DNA from: Gluconacetobacter dulcium
GTDB taxonomy: Bacteria; Pseudomonadota; Alphaproteobacteria; Acetobacterales; Acetobacteraceae
Direction of reading: 5' to 3'
NCBI RefSeq assembly: GCF_014174165.1
Contig: NZ_JABEQN010000018.1
Location: 1 to 64,000, forward strand
DNA length: 64,000 bases
Positions 8,061 to 16,212 of the stretch are shown piece by piece; the first letter of the stretch is position 1; each line of letters opens with the position of its first letter. The notes under the pieces are model-generated. The model worked only from the letters and a program-made list of their open reading frames with translations. It ran no database searches and was not told where the DNA came from. A program made the position numbers and the translations under genes.

Positions 8061-9845
8061 ATGCAGCGTTTCCGCTCCTTTTGCGCGTTTCTTCTGGCGC
8101 TGGCGGCGCCGGCCGGTCCCCTCCTTGCGCGGGAGGGGGTGGGCCAGCCCGTGTCGGCCGTGAAACCCGCGCCCGCGCCCTGGCCGGAGGGCATTGACGG
8201 GCCGTACCTGGTGGGCACCGTCGCGGCGCTGGAAGGCGACGATGACGTGGCGGCGCGCGCGTTTCGTCAGGCGGCGCAGCTTGCGCCCGGCGAACCGGCC
8301 CTGCTGCGGCGGGCCTTTCTGTATAGTGCCCTCGCGGGCGACGATTCGGCTGTCGCGCTGGCCGGGCGCCTGCCGGGCCAGGCGCTGGCCGAACTGGTGA
8401 TGGGCAATGCGGCGGTGCGGACCGCGCACTGGGCCGATGCGCAGGCGCATTACGACCGGGTGCGCAAGGACCCGCTGCTGGCGACCATCCGCCCGCTGCT
8501 GACGGCCTGGACCCTGCTGGGAGCCGGCCAGGGCGAGCGCGCGCTGGCCGAACTCGACCCGCTGGTGGCCGACCGCGACCTTGGGGGGTATTACGCCGTT
8601 CATGCCGCGCTGATCGCCCAGGCCGCCGGCAGGCCCGAGCAGGCTGCCCGGTATGCGCGCGCGGCGCTGGCCACCCCGGCGGCGGGCCATGACCTGTTCA
8701 CCGTGCTGGCGCTGGGGCACTGGCTGGTGGGCCAGGGGCAGCGCGCGCAGGCGGAGCGGCTGGTCGACGGGCTGCTCGCCGGGGCGCCCGGCCTGGCGCT
8801 GTCTCGGCAGGGGATCCTGACCGCGATGGACCGCGCCGCGCCGGCCGCGCCGTGCCAGGGGATCGCGCAGGCCTATGCCTTCCTCTCCGGGCTGGTGGGG
8901 CAGGAGGTGGCGCGGATGGCCGATCCGTCGGGGCGGCTGGCCCATGATGGCGGGTTGCGGGACATGCGCATGATGATGCTGCGTTTCGCGCTGGGGCTGG
9001 ACCCGGCGGTGGGACAGGCGCGGCTGATGCTCTCGGCGCTGCAATACGAGGCCGGCCAGGCGGTGGCGGCGCGCGACACGCTGGCGGGCGCCGTGCCGGA
9101 CGATCCGCTGGGTTCGGTCATCCAGCTTCAGCGCGCGCGGCTCGATGCCGCCACCGGGCGGTGGGACGAGGCGAACGCGGCGCTGCTTCGCCTGACGGCC
9201 GCCCAGCCCGGCCAGCCGCGGATCTGGCAGACGCTGGGCGACCTGCAATCGGACCGGCAGGACTGGCAGGGGGCCGAAGCGTCCTACAGCCGCGCGATCG
9301 CGGCGACGGGGCACCTGACAGGCGCGGACTGGCCGCTGCTGTTCGGCCGCGCCGCCGCCTATGACCGGCTGGACCGCTGGCCGCAGGCGCAGGCCGACCT
9401 GGAGCACGCGCTGACCCTGGCGCCCGATGAGGTGCTGCTGCTGAATTATCTGGGCTATTCGCTGGTGCAGCAGGGGCGGGACCTGCCCCGCGCCGAGTCT
9501 CTGCTGCGTCGGGCCGTGGCGCTGGAGCCGCAGAACGCCGCGATCCGCGACAGTCTGGGCTGGGCGCTGGTCCGGCGGGGGCATGTGGCCGAGGGCGTGG
9601 TGATGCTGGAACGCGCGGCGGAACAGACGCCCGAGGATCAGGCGGTCAATTACCATCTGGGCGTGGCCTATCAGGAGTCCGGCCGGCTGCGCGAGGCGAT
9701 CAACCAGTGGCATTTCGCCCAGGGGCTGCCGGCCAGCGATCCGGCCGATGCCGGGCGGATCAGCGCCGCCCTTGCGGACGCTGCGCGTTCGGTCCATCAG
9801 GTCGAGCCGCCCGTTCAGGCACCGTCGGGCCAGAAGAAGGACTGA
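8061..9845 (+). CDS. Secreted tetratricopeptide-repeat protein
   Basis: A 594-residue protein with a signal peptide (FCAFLLALAAPAGPLLA) and helical repeats throughout. Clear TPRs are in the C-terminal third, for example DWQGAEASYSRAIAATGHL, LDRWPQAQADLEHALTLAPD and PRAESLLRRAVALEPQN. TPR proteins of this kind scaffold envelope complexes or take part in outer-membrane biogenesis; no specific partner can be read from the sequence. The open frame extends 97 codons further 5' into the divergent UDG-like gene, but the ATG at 8061 opens the signal peptide and is preferred. It ends one base before the ispE start, so the two are co-transcribed. Confidence 0.85.
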   Translation: MQRFRSFCAFLLALAAPAGPLLAREGVGQPVSAVKPAPAPWPEGIDGPYLVGTVAALEGDDDVAARAFRQAAQLAPGEPALLRRAFLYSALAGDDSAVALAGRLPGQALAELVMGNAAVRTAHWADAQAHYDRVRKDPLLATIRPLLTAWTLLGAGQGERALAELDPLVADRDLGGYYAVHAALIAQAAGRPEQAARYARAALATPAAGHDLFTVLALGHWLVGQGQRAQAERLVDGLLAGAPGLALSRQGILTAMDRAAPAAPCQGIAQAYAFLSGLVGQEVARMADPSGRLAHDGGLRDMRMMMLRFALGLDPAVGQARLMLSALQYEAGQAVAARDTLAGAVPDDPLGSVIQLQRARLDAATGRWDEANAALLRLTAAQPGQPRIWQTLGDLQSDRQDWQGAEASYSRAIAATGHLTGADWPLLFGRAAAYDRLDRWPQAQADLEHALTLAPDEVLLLNYLGYSLVQQGRDLPRAESLLRRAVALEPQNAAIRDSLGWALVRRGHVAEGVVMLERAAEQTPEDQAVNYHLGVAYQESGRLREAINQWHFAQGLPASDPADAGRISAALADAARSVHQVEPPVQAPSGQKKD

Positions 9846-9846
9846 A

Positions 9847-10734
9847 ATGCCCGTGACAGGGACCCTGTACGAATCCGCGCACGCGAAGATCAACCTCTAC
9901 CTGCACGTAACGGGCCGTCGGCCGGACGGCTATCACCTGCTGGACAGTCTGGCCGTGTTTACCGGCGCGGGCGACAGGCTGGCCCTGCATCCCGGCCACG
10001 GCGGGGCCGGGGCGGTCTCGCTGGATATTGCCGGCCCGTTCGGGGCCGGACTGGTGGCCGATGCGGACAGCAACCTGATCCTGCGCGCGGCGCGGCTGCT
10101 GCGGGCGGAAATCGGCGGCACCGACGGGCTGGAGCCGGTGCGTGTGGTCCTGGACAAGATGCTGCCGGTCGCCTCGGGCATCGGTGGCGGATCGGCCGAT
10201 GCGGCGGCGGCGCTGCGCCTGCTGCTGCGTGCCTGGCCCGGCAATGTGCCGCGCGAGCGGCTGATGGCGCTGGCGACCGAGCTGGGGGCGGACGTGCCTG
10301 TCTGCATCGACCAGCGCGCCGCCCGGATGGGGGGAATCGGCGAGCGGCTGGACCCCGCGCCCGCCCTGCCGGCCTGCGGGATCATGCTGGTGAATTGCGG
10401 CGAGGCGGTTTCCACGCCCGCCGTGTTCCGCGCGCGGGCGCCGGTCTTCACGCCGGCGGCAAGCCTGCCTTCCGCCTGGCCCGACGTGGCGGCGATGGTG
10501 CGGGATCTTTCAGGTTTGACCAACGATCTTCAGGACGCGGCCTGTGCCATCTGCCCGACGATCCGCACGGTGCTGGATGTGCTGGAGGCCGTGCCCGGCT
10601 GTCGGCTGGCGCGCATGAGCGGCTCGGGCGCGACCTGTTTTGCGTTGTTCGACTCGCCGCAGGCGGCCCAGGACGCGCAGGCGGCGGTGGAACGGCCCGG
10701 CTGGTGGGTGTGGGCGGGGCCGCTTCACGCCTGA
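9847..10734 (+). CDS. ispE: 4-diphosphocytidyl-2-C-methyl-D-erythritol kinase
   Basis: A GHMP kinase that phosphorylates CDP-ME in the MEP isoprenoid pathway. The 295-residue protein shows AHAKINLYLHVTGRRPDGYH at the N-terminus, the ATP-binding glycine motif LPVASGIGGGSADAAAALR at about residues 98-116, and the C-terminal ARMSGSGATCFALF motif 3. The ATG at 9847 follows the TPR gene stop by one base, which suggests translational coupling. Together with dxs at the window start, two MEP enzymes lie within 11 kb, feeding the hopanoid pathway that uses hpnH. Assignment is secure. Confidence 0.96.
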   Translation: MPVTGTLYESAHAKINLYLHVTGRRPDGYHLLDSLAVFTGAGDRLALHPGHGGAGAVSLDIAGPFGAGLVADADSNLILRAARLLRAEIGGTDGLEPVRVVLDKMLPVASGIGGGSADAAAALRLLLRAWPGNVPRERLMALATELGADVPVCIDQRAARMGGIGERLDPAPALPACGIMLVNCGEAVSTPAVFRARAPVFTPAASLPSAWPDVAAMVRDLSGLTNDLQDAACAICPTIRTVLDVLEAVPGCRLARMSGSGATCFALFDSPQAAQDAQAAVERPGWWVWAGPLHA

Positions 10735-10847
10735 CTGTGTCCGGACAGGCGGGCGGGCCGGGTGGAATCGGTCGGTCTGCTTCGTCCGTGTGCCGGGATC
10801 GCCGCGCGATGTGGTATCCTGCCCGGTGACGAGGTGGGGAGGTCGAA

Positions 10848-11240
10848 ATGAGCGCGCGCATGCAGGTCAGCTTGTCCGATGATCGCGGGACGGCCACGCT
10901 GGCGTTTCTCGATGGCAGCGGGGTGGAGGGCACGATTGCCTTTACGCTGGAGCAGTTGAGCGAACTGATCGCCTCTCTGGGCACGGTTCGCAGCGCGATG
11001 GTCGAGACCTTGCCGCCGCCGCCGATCGAGGGGGTGCCGGTGGTGCCGGTGTTGCGCACCAACTGGGCGGTGCAGCCCGAGGCGCTGAGCGAGGGATCGC
11101 TGATTGCTTTCCAGCATCCGGCCTATGGCCCGGTCGGGCTGGCGCTGGCGCCCGAGGATTCGCGGCGGGTGGCTCAGGCCCTGACGCGGCATCAGGCGAT
11201 GATGCACCCCAGCACGGGTGGGACGGGGCGGCCGAGCTAG
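10848..11240 (+). CDS. Conserved hypothetical protein, 130 residues
   Basis: A small soluble protein with no signal peptide or membrane segment. It is rich in beta-prone stretches (MQVSLSDDRGTATLAFLDGSGVEG) and has a central PPPPIEGVPVVPVLRTNW segment. The codon usage is GC-rich like its neighbours, and an AGGTCG/GGAGG-like ribosome site (GGGGAGGTCGAA) precedes the ATG, so it is very probably translated. It follows ispE in the same direction with a 113-bp gap. I do not recognise a family; no function is proposed. Confidence 0.7.
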   Translation: MSARMQVSLSDDRGTATLAFLDGSGVEGTIAFTLEQLSELIASLGTVRSAMVETLPPPPIEGVPVVPVLRTNWAVQPEALSEGSLIAFQHPAYGPVGLALAPEDSRRVAQALTRHQAMMHPSTGGTGRPS

Positions 11241-11250
11241 CGCGTATCCT

Positions 11251-11272
11251 GTTTGAATGCGTGCGTTCAAAC
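11251..11272. repeat. Hairpin, copy A of a dispersed intergenic element
   Basis: GTTTGAATGC-GT-GCGTTCAAAC, ten-base arms with one G/T-type mismatch, 10 bp after a stop codon. The same design (GTCTGAATGC...GCATTCAGAC) occurs at 56082-56107 after another stop codon, and the following ~70 bases also resemble each other. It may act as a terminator within a repeat family. Confidence 0.5.
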
Positions 11273-11445
11273 GGGGGACGTGGCGCGTGCAAGCAGTAAA
11301 CCAGGGTATTTCCATCGTGCCGGTTTTCGGTGAGCGTGCTCCTGGGTCGATGGTCTGGATCGTTCCCTTTCCCCGCGCGGGGCAGGCGGGATGCCGGCTG
11401 AAACAGCCGCGTCAACGGCAACTGCCCAGCACGCATCCTCTGGCA

Positions 11446-11622
11446 GCCTGACCGAAAATGCGCGGCTGGCGGCGTGTCCTCCGCGCGTTTTCTGGGCTTC
11501 GGTGCGCATGGCCAGCAAGGCCACGCCGTTCCGAGCCACTCCGTACCGATGCTCGGAAACACATGTCGGGCGCGGCCCGGAACGGGCTGCTCTCGCTTGC
11601 CAGCGCGCATTTTCGGTCAGGC
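11446..11622. repeat. 177-bp element with long inverted ends
   Basis: The left end 11446-11470 (GCCTGACCGAAAATGCGCGG plus CTGGC) is the reverse complement of the right end 11599-11622, except for one inserted G. The 128-bp interior contains no gene. The ends share the GCGCATTTTCGG core with the element near 56133. It resembles a small non-coding repeat (MITE- or BIME-like), but no target-site duplication was identified. Confidence 0.55.
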
Positions 11623-11871
11623 TCTCGGGGATAAGAGCATTTCGACTATACCTTGCAATCGTTAGGAAAAGGTTAATTCTCTCCGGCACGTGATGTGCGA
11701 AAGGCTTATATATTTTCATCGCTTTTCCAGAATATATTGAGATGAAATAAATATAATGGTATCTGTATTTCAATTCATAAATAATACGTAATGAATGGGG
11801 GTGGGTCGGTACAGCCTGGATTTTATTATCACGCCTTACGAAAATAATAACGCATTAGGGATTTCCTTTCC

Positions 11872-13755
11872 ATGCTGAGATTTGGACTTGTTGGCAAGAA
11901 TATTGCCATGGTTTGCTTTTCCCTTATTATTTGTTCCGTTGCTATCGTCATGACCGTTACGCATCTTGTGCGTGATGAGATGCAGCAATCCGTGCAGGAT
12001 TCACTCCATGCCAGTATGCGTGCGGCGGCCAGCCTCTTTGAACGCGATATGCCTGGGGTCCATGTTGCATGGGACGCCAGCGGAGCGGTTCAACGGATCA
12101 CGGCTGAAAATCTGCCCTCGCACTATGACGATCATCGTATGACGGATGCCATGGTCCGTATTCTGGGGGGGCGGGCCGTCCTGTTCGTCGTCGACGACAA
12201 TGGCCGTAGCTTCATCAGGCGCATGATCAGCGACGCAGACGACAAAAATGGAGAAAGTCAGCGCGTCCTCGGCACGCCCCTCGACCCCGACAGCGCGGTT
12301 TACAAAACTTTGGTGCAGGGGCAACCCGCGGAGGGTGAAATCCTCTTGGCGGGAGAGAGGTTGAGGGTTGTTTATTATCCGATCTTCTCGCCAACGGGGA
12401 AAATTCTCGGAAGCCTCGATGTCGCGCTCAGGCAAGAGAAGATCGCCGCCACGATCAACAGCTTTCTTCGGACGCTGATCGTGATGGCGGGTTTCGTCAT
12501 TCTGATCTGCGTGATTGCGACCGGCGTCATCGTCAAACGGATGCTGCGACCGCTTCCTGTGATTGCCCAGTCCATGCGCGGTCTGGCCGGCGGCGATACG
12601 GCAACGCAGGTTCCGTATACGGGCAGACACGATGAAATCGGCGCCATGGCGGATGCCGTGGAGGTGTTCCGCCTGGCCGCGATCGACAAGACCCGATTGG
12701 AGAAGGAAGCCGACGCATTGCGCCGGCAACAGGAGGCCGAGCGGCAGGCCGCGCAGGAGCGCGCGGAGGAAGCCGCCCGCCAGTTGCAGACGGCAATCGA
12801 CAGCCTTGCCGACGGGCTGCAAAAAGTGTCTCGCGGCGACCTTTCGGTGCAGATCGCGACCCGTTTCGCCGCGAGTCTGGAGCCGTTGCGCGAAAACTTC
12901 AACGAGTCCATCGCTCAACTGTCGGAGGCTTTCGGGTCTGTGTCAGGCTCGGCCTACAGCATCGGCAACAGCACGCATGAACTGTCCACGGCCGCCGATG
13001 ACCTGTCGCGGCGCACCGAACAGCAGGCCGCCACTCTGGAGGAAACGTCGGCGGCACTGACGCAGATCACCCAGCGCGTCCAGAAGACGACGGAAGAGAC
13101 CACGCACGCGCATACGGTTGTCAACACGTCGCGGAACGATGCCAAACAGGCTGGTATTGTCGTTGGTCAGGCGATTGACGCCATGTCTCGGATCGACGCG
13201 TCATCGCGCGAAATCTCGGGTATCGTCGAGATGATCAACGCGGTTGCCTTCCAGACCAATATTCTGGCGCTCAATGCCAGCGTGGAGGCGGCGCGGGCTG
13301 GGGATGCGGGGCGTGGCTTTGCGGTTGTTGCGACGGAAGTCCGTAATCTGGCACATCGCGCGGCCGAAGCGGTCAAGGAGATTTCGGCGCTGATCGCCAG
13401 TTCCGCGCTACAGGTCAAAGACGGGGTGGGCGCGGTGCGGGAAACCGGTGAAGCGTTGCACCGGATTGTCAGCCAGGTGGAGGAAATCAGCGGCCTGGTC
13501 TCCAACATCGCGACGGCGGCCCGGGATCAGGCAACAAGTATCAGCGAGTTGAATCTCGCGATGACCAGCATGGAGCAGACCACCCAGCAGAACGCCGCCG
13601 TGGCGGAACAGAGCGCCGCCGCCAGCCATAATCTGGCAATGATGAGCGGCGAACTTCAGAAGCTCGTCGGCCGTTTCGAATTGGGCCGTGCGCGTGAACG
13701 GCCCGGTCAGCCCGCGTCTCGCCCGAAGAGGGCACCTGCGCTTCAGGCTTTCTGA
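11872..13755 (+). CDS. Methyl-accepting chemotaxis protein
   Basis: A 627-residue inner-membrane chemoreceptor. It has a first membrane helix at about residues 8-30, a periplasmic single-Cache-like sensor domain to about residue 200, a second helix ([20 protein letters not shown]), and HAMP regions near 225-280 and 305-345. A classic signalling coiled coil follows, with its hairpin tip at about 453-490 ([20 protein letters not shown] then [12 protein letters not shown]). No C-terminal CheR/CheB-tethering pentapeptide is present; the tail is [11 protein letters not shown]. No chemotaxis operon is nearby, so it is an orphan receptor feeding a system elsewhere. A leading AT-rich 200 bp probably carries its promoter. 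The ligand is unknown. Confidence 0.94.
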   Translation: MLRFGLVGKNIAMVCFSLIICSVAIVMTVTHLVRDEMQQSVQDSLHASMRAAASLFERDMPGVHVAWDASGAVQRITAENLPSHYDDHRMTDAMVRILGGRAVLFVVDDNGRSFIRRMISDADDKNGESQRVLGTPLDPDSAVYKTLVQGQPAEGEILLAGERLRVVYYPIFSPTGKILGSLDVALRQEKIAATINSFLRTLIVMAGFVILICVIATGVIVKRMLRPLPVIAQSMRGLAGGDTATQVPYTGRHDEIGAMADAVEVFRLAAIDKTRLEKEADALRRQQEAERQAAQERAEEAARQLQTAIDSLADGLQKVSRGDLSVQIATRFAASLEPLRENFNESIAQLSEAFGSVSGSAYSIGNSTHELSTAADDLSRRTEQQAATLEETSAALTQITQRVQKTTEETTHAHTVVNTSRNDAKQAGIVVGQAIDAMSRIDASSREISGIVEMINAVAFQTNILALNASVEAARAGDAGRGFAVVATEVRNLAHRAAEAVKEISALIASSALQVKDGVGAVRETGEALHRIVSQVEEISGLVSNIATAARDQATSISELNLAMTSMEQTTQQNAAVAEQSAAASHNLAMMSGELQKLVGRFELGRARERPGQPASRPKRAPALQAF

Positions 13756-13780
13756 CGCGCGCGCACGATCGGGACTGTGT

Positions 13781-13810
13781 TTTCCGGTATTGGGTTTTCC
13801 GGTATTGGGT
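13781..13810. repeat. 15-bp tandem repeat after the chemoreceptor gene
   Basis: Two perfect copies of TTTCCGGTATTGGGT (13781-13795, 13796-13810) are followed by a degenerate third (CTTCCGGGTCTTC). The repeat lies between the chemoreceptor stop and its terminator hairpin. Confidence 0.75.
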
Positions 13811-13826
13811 CTTCCGGGTCTTCATT

Positions 13827-13857
13827 GAATGGCGGGCATGATCGTCCGCCATTCTTT
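13827..13857 (+). terminator. Terminator of the chemoreceptor gene
   Basis: GAATGGCGG (13827-13835) and CCGCCATTC (13846-13854) form a perfect 9-bp stem with a 10-nt loop, followed by TTTGTG. It is 72 bp after the stop codon, with geometry consistent with intrinsic termination. Confidence 0.65.
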
Positions 13858-14068
13858 GTGAAAACCTGCCGCATCCTGAGATGGGGTACTGTTCTTCCTG
13901 AATACACGGCCATATTGAGCTGGAATTTTCTACTTGAGCGGTATTGAGGCTAAGGTAGATGCACCGCACTCAGGTTTTTCTCTCCAGACATCCGCTGCCG
14001 ACGCATTTCTGATCCGGTTGCGAACCATGCCGATTTGTGGCATCGACTTGAGAAGTAGTCGCAACTTT
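13858..14068. other. Non-coding stretch upstream of repeat copy 1
   Basis: No gene or clear structure is seen in these 211 bp. The short open frames on the minus strand have no family likeness. It is the left flank of the repeat-bounded iron-type cassette. Confidence 0.4.
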
Positions 14069-14168
14069 GAGCATCATCCGACCGGATGGACTCATCTGGT
14101 CGGATGAGGATGCTCGAAAAATCAATAATCTAGCGCCATATCCGTGAACCGGTGTGAACGGATATGGC
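14069..14168 (+). repeat. 100-bp double-hairpin repeat, copy 1
   Basis: It aligns without gaps to 18865-18964, with about 10 differences in 100 bases and the same orientation. Hairpin 1 pairs GAGCATC..ATCCGACC with GGTCGGAT..GATGCTC; hairpin 2 pairs GCCATATCCG with CGGATATGGC around the loop TGAACCGGTGTGAA. A conserved CGAAAAATCAATAATC linker joins them. It lies about 50 bp upstream of the sigma-factor gene, so it may also shape that leader. The two copies bracket the fecI-fecR-receptor cassette. Confidence 0.85.
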
Positions 14169-14216
14169 TCTGGCATCGGACGGACGAGGATCTGAGCCTC
14201 TGGAGGGGGCCTTGCG

Positions 14217-14726
14217 TTGAACCGTGCGCGCACATCGCTGGAACTTTATCAGACCCATCGGGCCAGTCTTCTGTCCTATGCGACCCGGCTGTCGGGCGAC
14301 CAGGCGGTCGCCGAGGATATCGTGCAGGACGTGTGGCTCCTGTTCAGCCGACAGCGGATCGAGACGATCGCCGCTCCGCTGAATTATCTCCGCACCATGG
14401 TGCGCAATCTGGTGATCACCCGTGGGCGCAGGCAGGTGCTGGAAGCCACCGCCGGCACGGATTTCGAGGCCGCGACGGCCGGACTGGCCGACGGGCAGGT
14501 TTCGCCGGAAGAAACCGCCGCGTCCCGAGAGACGATGCAACGCATTCTCGACACGATCGCCGCGTTGCCCGACGAACGCCAGAGGCAGGCAATCCACATG
14601 TATCATTTCAAGGGGATGAAGCTGCGGGAAATCGGCATCCGTCTGGGGCTTTCCCTGACACGTGTCCATGGCCTTATCGAGGAAGGCATGGTGATCTGCG
14701 ACCGTGTCCGCAAGGAAGGACAATAA
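14217..14726 (+). CDS. FecI-type ECF sigma factor (cassette 1)
   Basis: A 169-residue extracytoplasmic-function sigma factor. Region 2 is at about residues 10-75 (YATRLSGDQAVAEDIVQDVW LLF) and region 4 at about 110-160 (IAALPDERQRQAIHMYHFKG then LREIGIRLGLS). The start is a TTG, favoured because GGAGGGGG lies seven bases upstream. It is followed by a FecR-type anti-sigma and a TonB receptor with a signalling (STN) domain. This is the layout of cell-surface signalling systems, in which ligand-bound receptor releases the sigma factor to transcribe its receptor gene. It is immediately downstream of double-hairpin repeat copy 1. Confidence 0.9.
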   Translation: MNRARTSLELYQTHRASLLSYATRLSGDQAVAEDIVQDVWLLFSRQRIETIAAPLNYLRTMVRNLVITRGRRQVLEATAGTDFEAATAGLADGQVSPEETAASRETMQRILDTIAALPDERQRQAIHMYHFKGMKLREIGIRLGLSLTRVHGLIEEGMVICDRVRKEGQ

Positions 14727-14862
14727 CGTCGCGTGTGGTTTGGAATCCGACGGAAAAACATCTCTCGCCGCGCATCTGTTGGAGGAGACGGCTTTTCGAT
14801 TCCTGCTTCGGGTGTGAGATCAGGATGGCTGTCGTCGTGCGTTCCGGGAGGCTTTGCTCGTC

Positions 14863-15828
14863 ATGACTGAACGGAAGACGCCGGCGCAGGCTGCGGCAGG
14901 CTGGTATCTTTTTCTTCGAGAAGATCCGAATGACGAGGATTTGAAACGTCGGTTCACCGAATGGCTGGCGAGTGACCCGGCGCATGTCCGGGCGTGGGAA
15001 GACATGAATGTGACGGCCTCCGTCATGGCGGCGGTTCCACGCAGTCTTCACACGCCGGCTTCCACCTCCGTCACGCCTGTCCGGCGCAGGGACGCGCGAC
15101 GCGTTGCCCGTCGGCTCCTGCCGGGTTGCGCGCTGGCTCTCGCGGCGGCGTGTGCTGCGTTCGCTTTCGTGCCCCCCGATATGCTCGTGCGACTGAGTGC
15201 CGACCATTATGCGCCGGTGGCCCAGACGCGCGATATCCGCCTGGCGGATGGCAGTGAGATCGTACTCGCCCCGCGTGCGGCCGTATCCCTTACGATCAAC
15301 GGTTCGGAGCGGCGGGTCCGTCTGCTTCAGGGCGAGGCTCTGTTCGATGTTCGTCATGACCCCACGCGGCCGTTTCGCGTGACGGCCGGTACGGTCACAG
15401 CCACCGATGTCGGAACGGTATTCGATGTTCGGATGGACGGTGACGCGACGACGGTCGCCGTGCGGGAAGGCGAGGTGCATGTGGCCTCCACTCGGTCCGG
15501 CATCGTCGAACGGAATCTGCACGCGGGCGAATGGGAGCAGGTAGCGGGTGGGACTGCCACTGCGGGCACCGCACCTGCCGCGACCATCGGTGCCTGGCGC
15601 GACGGGACGCTGATCGCCCGTGATCAGACTGTTGCGGCTCTGATCGATGCCTTGCGTCCGTGGATGGCGACAAGGATCGTTCTTGCTGACAGGGAACTGG
15701 CGAAAAAGCGGGTTACCGGGACATACGATCTGCGGCAGCCGGAAGCGTCATTGCGCCTGATCGTCGAAGCTTATGGTGGTCATGTGTCTTCACTGTCGTC
15801 CTGGATCGATATCGTCAGGGCACGCTGA
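14863..15828 (+). CDS. FecR-type anti-sigma/sigma regulator (cassette 1)
   Basis: A 321-residue single-pass membrane protein. The N-terminal cytoplasmic DUF4880 segment contains AAAGWYLFLREDPNDEDLKRR..WLASDPAHVRAWE. A transmembrane helix follows near residues 83-103 (LALAAACAAFAFVPP), then a periplasmic FecR domain (IRLADGSEIVLAPRAAVSLT, LLQGEALFDVRHDPTRPFRV). The C-terminal STN-like domain (DUF4974) is near DGTLIARDQTVAALIDALRP. It carries the signal from the receptor plug to the sigma factor. The ATG at 14863 is preferred to a TTG nine bases earlier because GGGAGG is then better spaced. It lies 136 bp after the sigma gene. Confidence 0.9.
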   Translation: MTERKTPAQAAAGWYLFLREDPNDEDLKRRFTEWLASDPAHVRAWEDMNVTASVMAAVPRSLHTPASTSVTPVRRRDARRVARRLLPGCALALAAACAAFAFVPPDMLVRLSADHYAPVAQTRDIRLADGSEIVLAPRAAVSLTINGSERRVRLLQGEALFDVRHDPTRPFRVTAGTVTATDVGTVFDVRMDGDATTVAVREGEVHVASTRSGIVERNLHAGEWEQVAGGTATAGTAPAATIGAWRDGTLIARDQTVAALIDALRPWMATRIVLADRELAKKRVTGTYDLRQPEASLRLIVEAYGGHVSSLSSWIDIVRAR

Positions 15829-16212
15829 AGAACGCCCGCTCGCCTATGTGCTCGGTGTGATCAGACCACGGAGCGGTAAGGATGATCGTCTCCGGGAATT
15901 TATTGTCCTGACGCGGAGAGCGTTCGGTCTGATGTCATCCATGTCAAAAAAGAAAGAAAAAAATATAATAGTTCCATGGGGATGTCGCGATATTCCATCC
16001 CATGCGCAAAAAAAATCCGCCGTTGGAGGGAAAAATCGCACCGCCCCCGCATCTGTCTAGTCGAGAACCAAGAATGCGAATGAATTGCATTTTTGGGCAG
16101 CCTGACGATTGGACAAGACGGAGAGCGCAGCGACGATGGAGCCTTTTACAGATTTTTCGACCTCTTGCCGGGGGCGTCTGCTTCCGGACGCGGCTTCGCT
16201 GATTGTCGTGCG
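15829..16212. other. Leader of the cassette 1 receptor gene
   Basis: This 384-bp gap has A-rich tracts (a run near 15950-15970 and AAAAAAAA near 16007) and no supported gene. Its last 120 bp are open in the receptor frame but do not resemble a signal peptide. It probably holds the promoter read by the cassette sigma factor; no consensus for that sigma is known to me. Confidence 0.45.

Larger units (their letters stand above)
11241..11871. other. Repeat-bearing intergenic region before the chemoreceptor gene
   Basis: This 631-bp stretch has no supported gene. It opens with a hairpin at 11251-11272, continues with a large inverted repeat (11446-11470 against 11599-11622), and ends in an AT-rich 200-bp segment (about 11650-11871) that probably holds the chemoreceptor promoter. 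The sharp drop in GC near 11630 marks the start of a lower-GC region that extends to about 19.9 kb. Confidence 0.6.

Noticed and set aside
13870-14068. Possible insertion-sequence fragment upstream of repeat copy 1
   Set aside because: No transposase motif, terminal inverted repeat or target duplication could be found on either strand.
16093-16212. 40-residue N-terminal extension of the cassette 1 receptor
   Set aside because: The extra residues are neither a signal peptide nor a family extension; the ATG at 16213 sits closer to the hydrophobic signal core.
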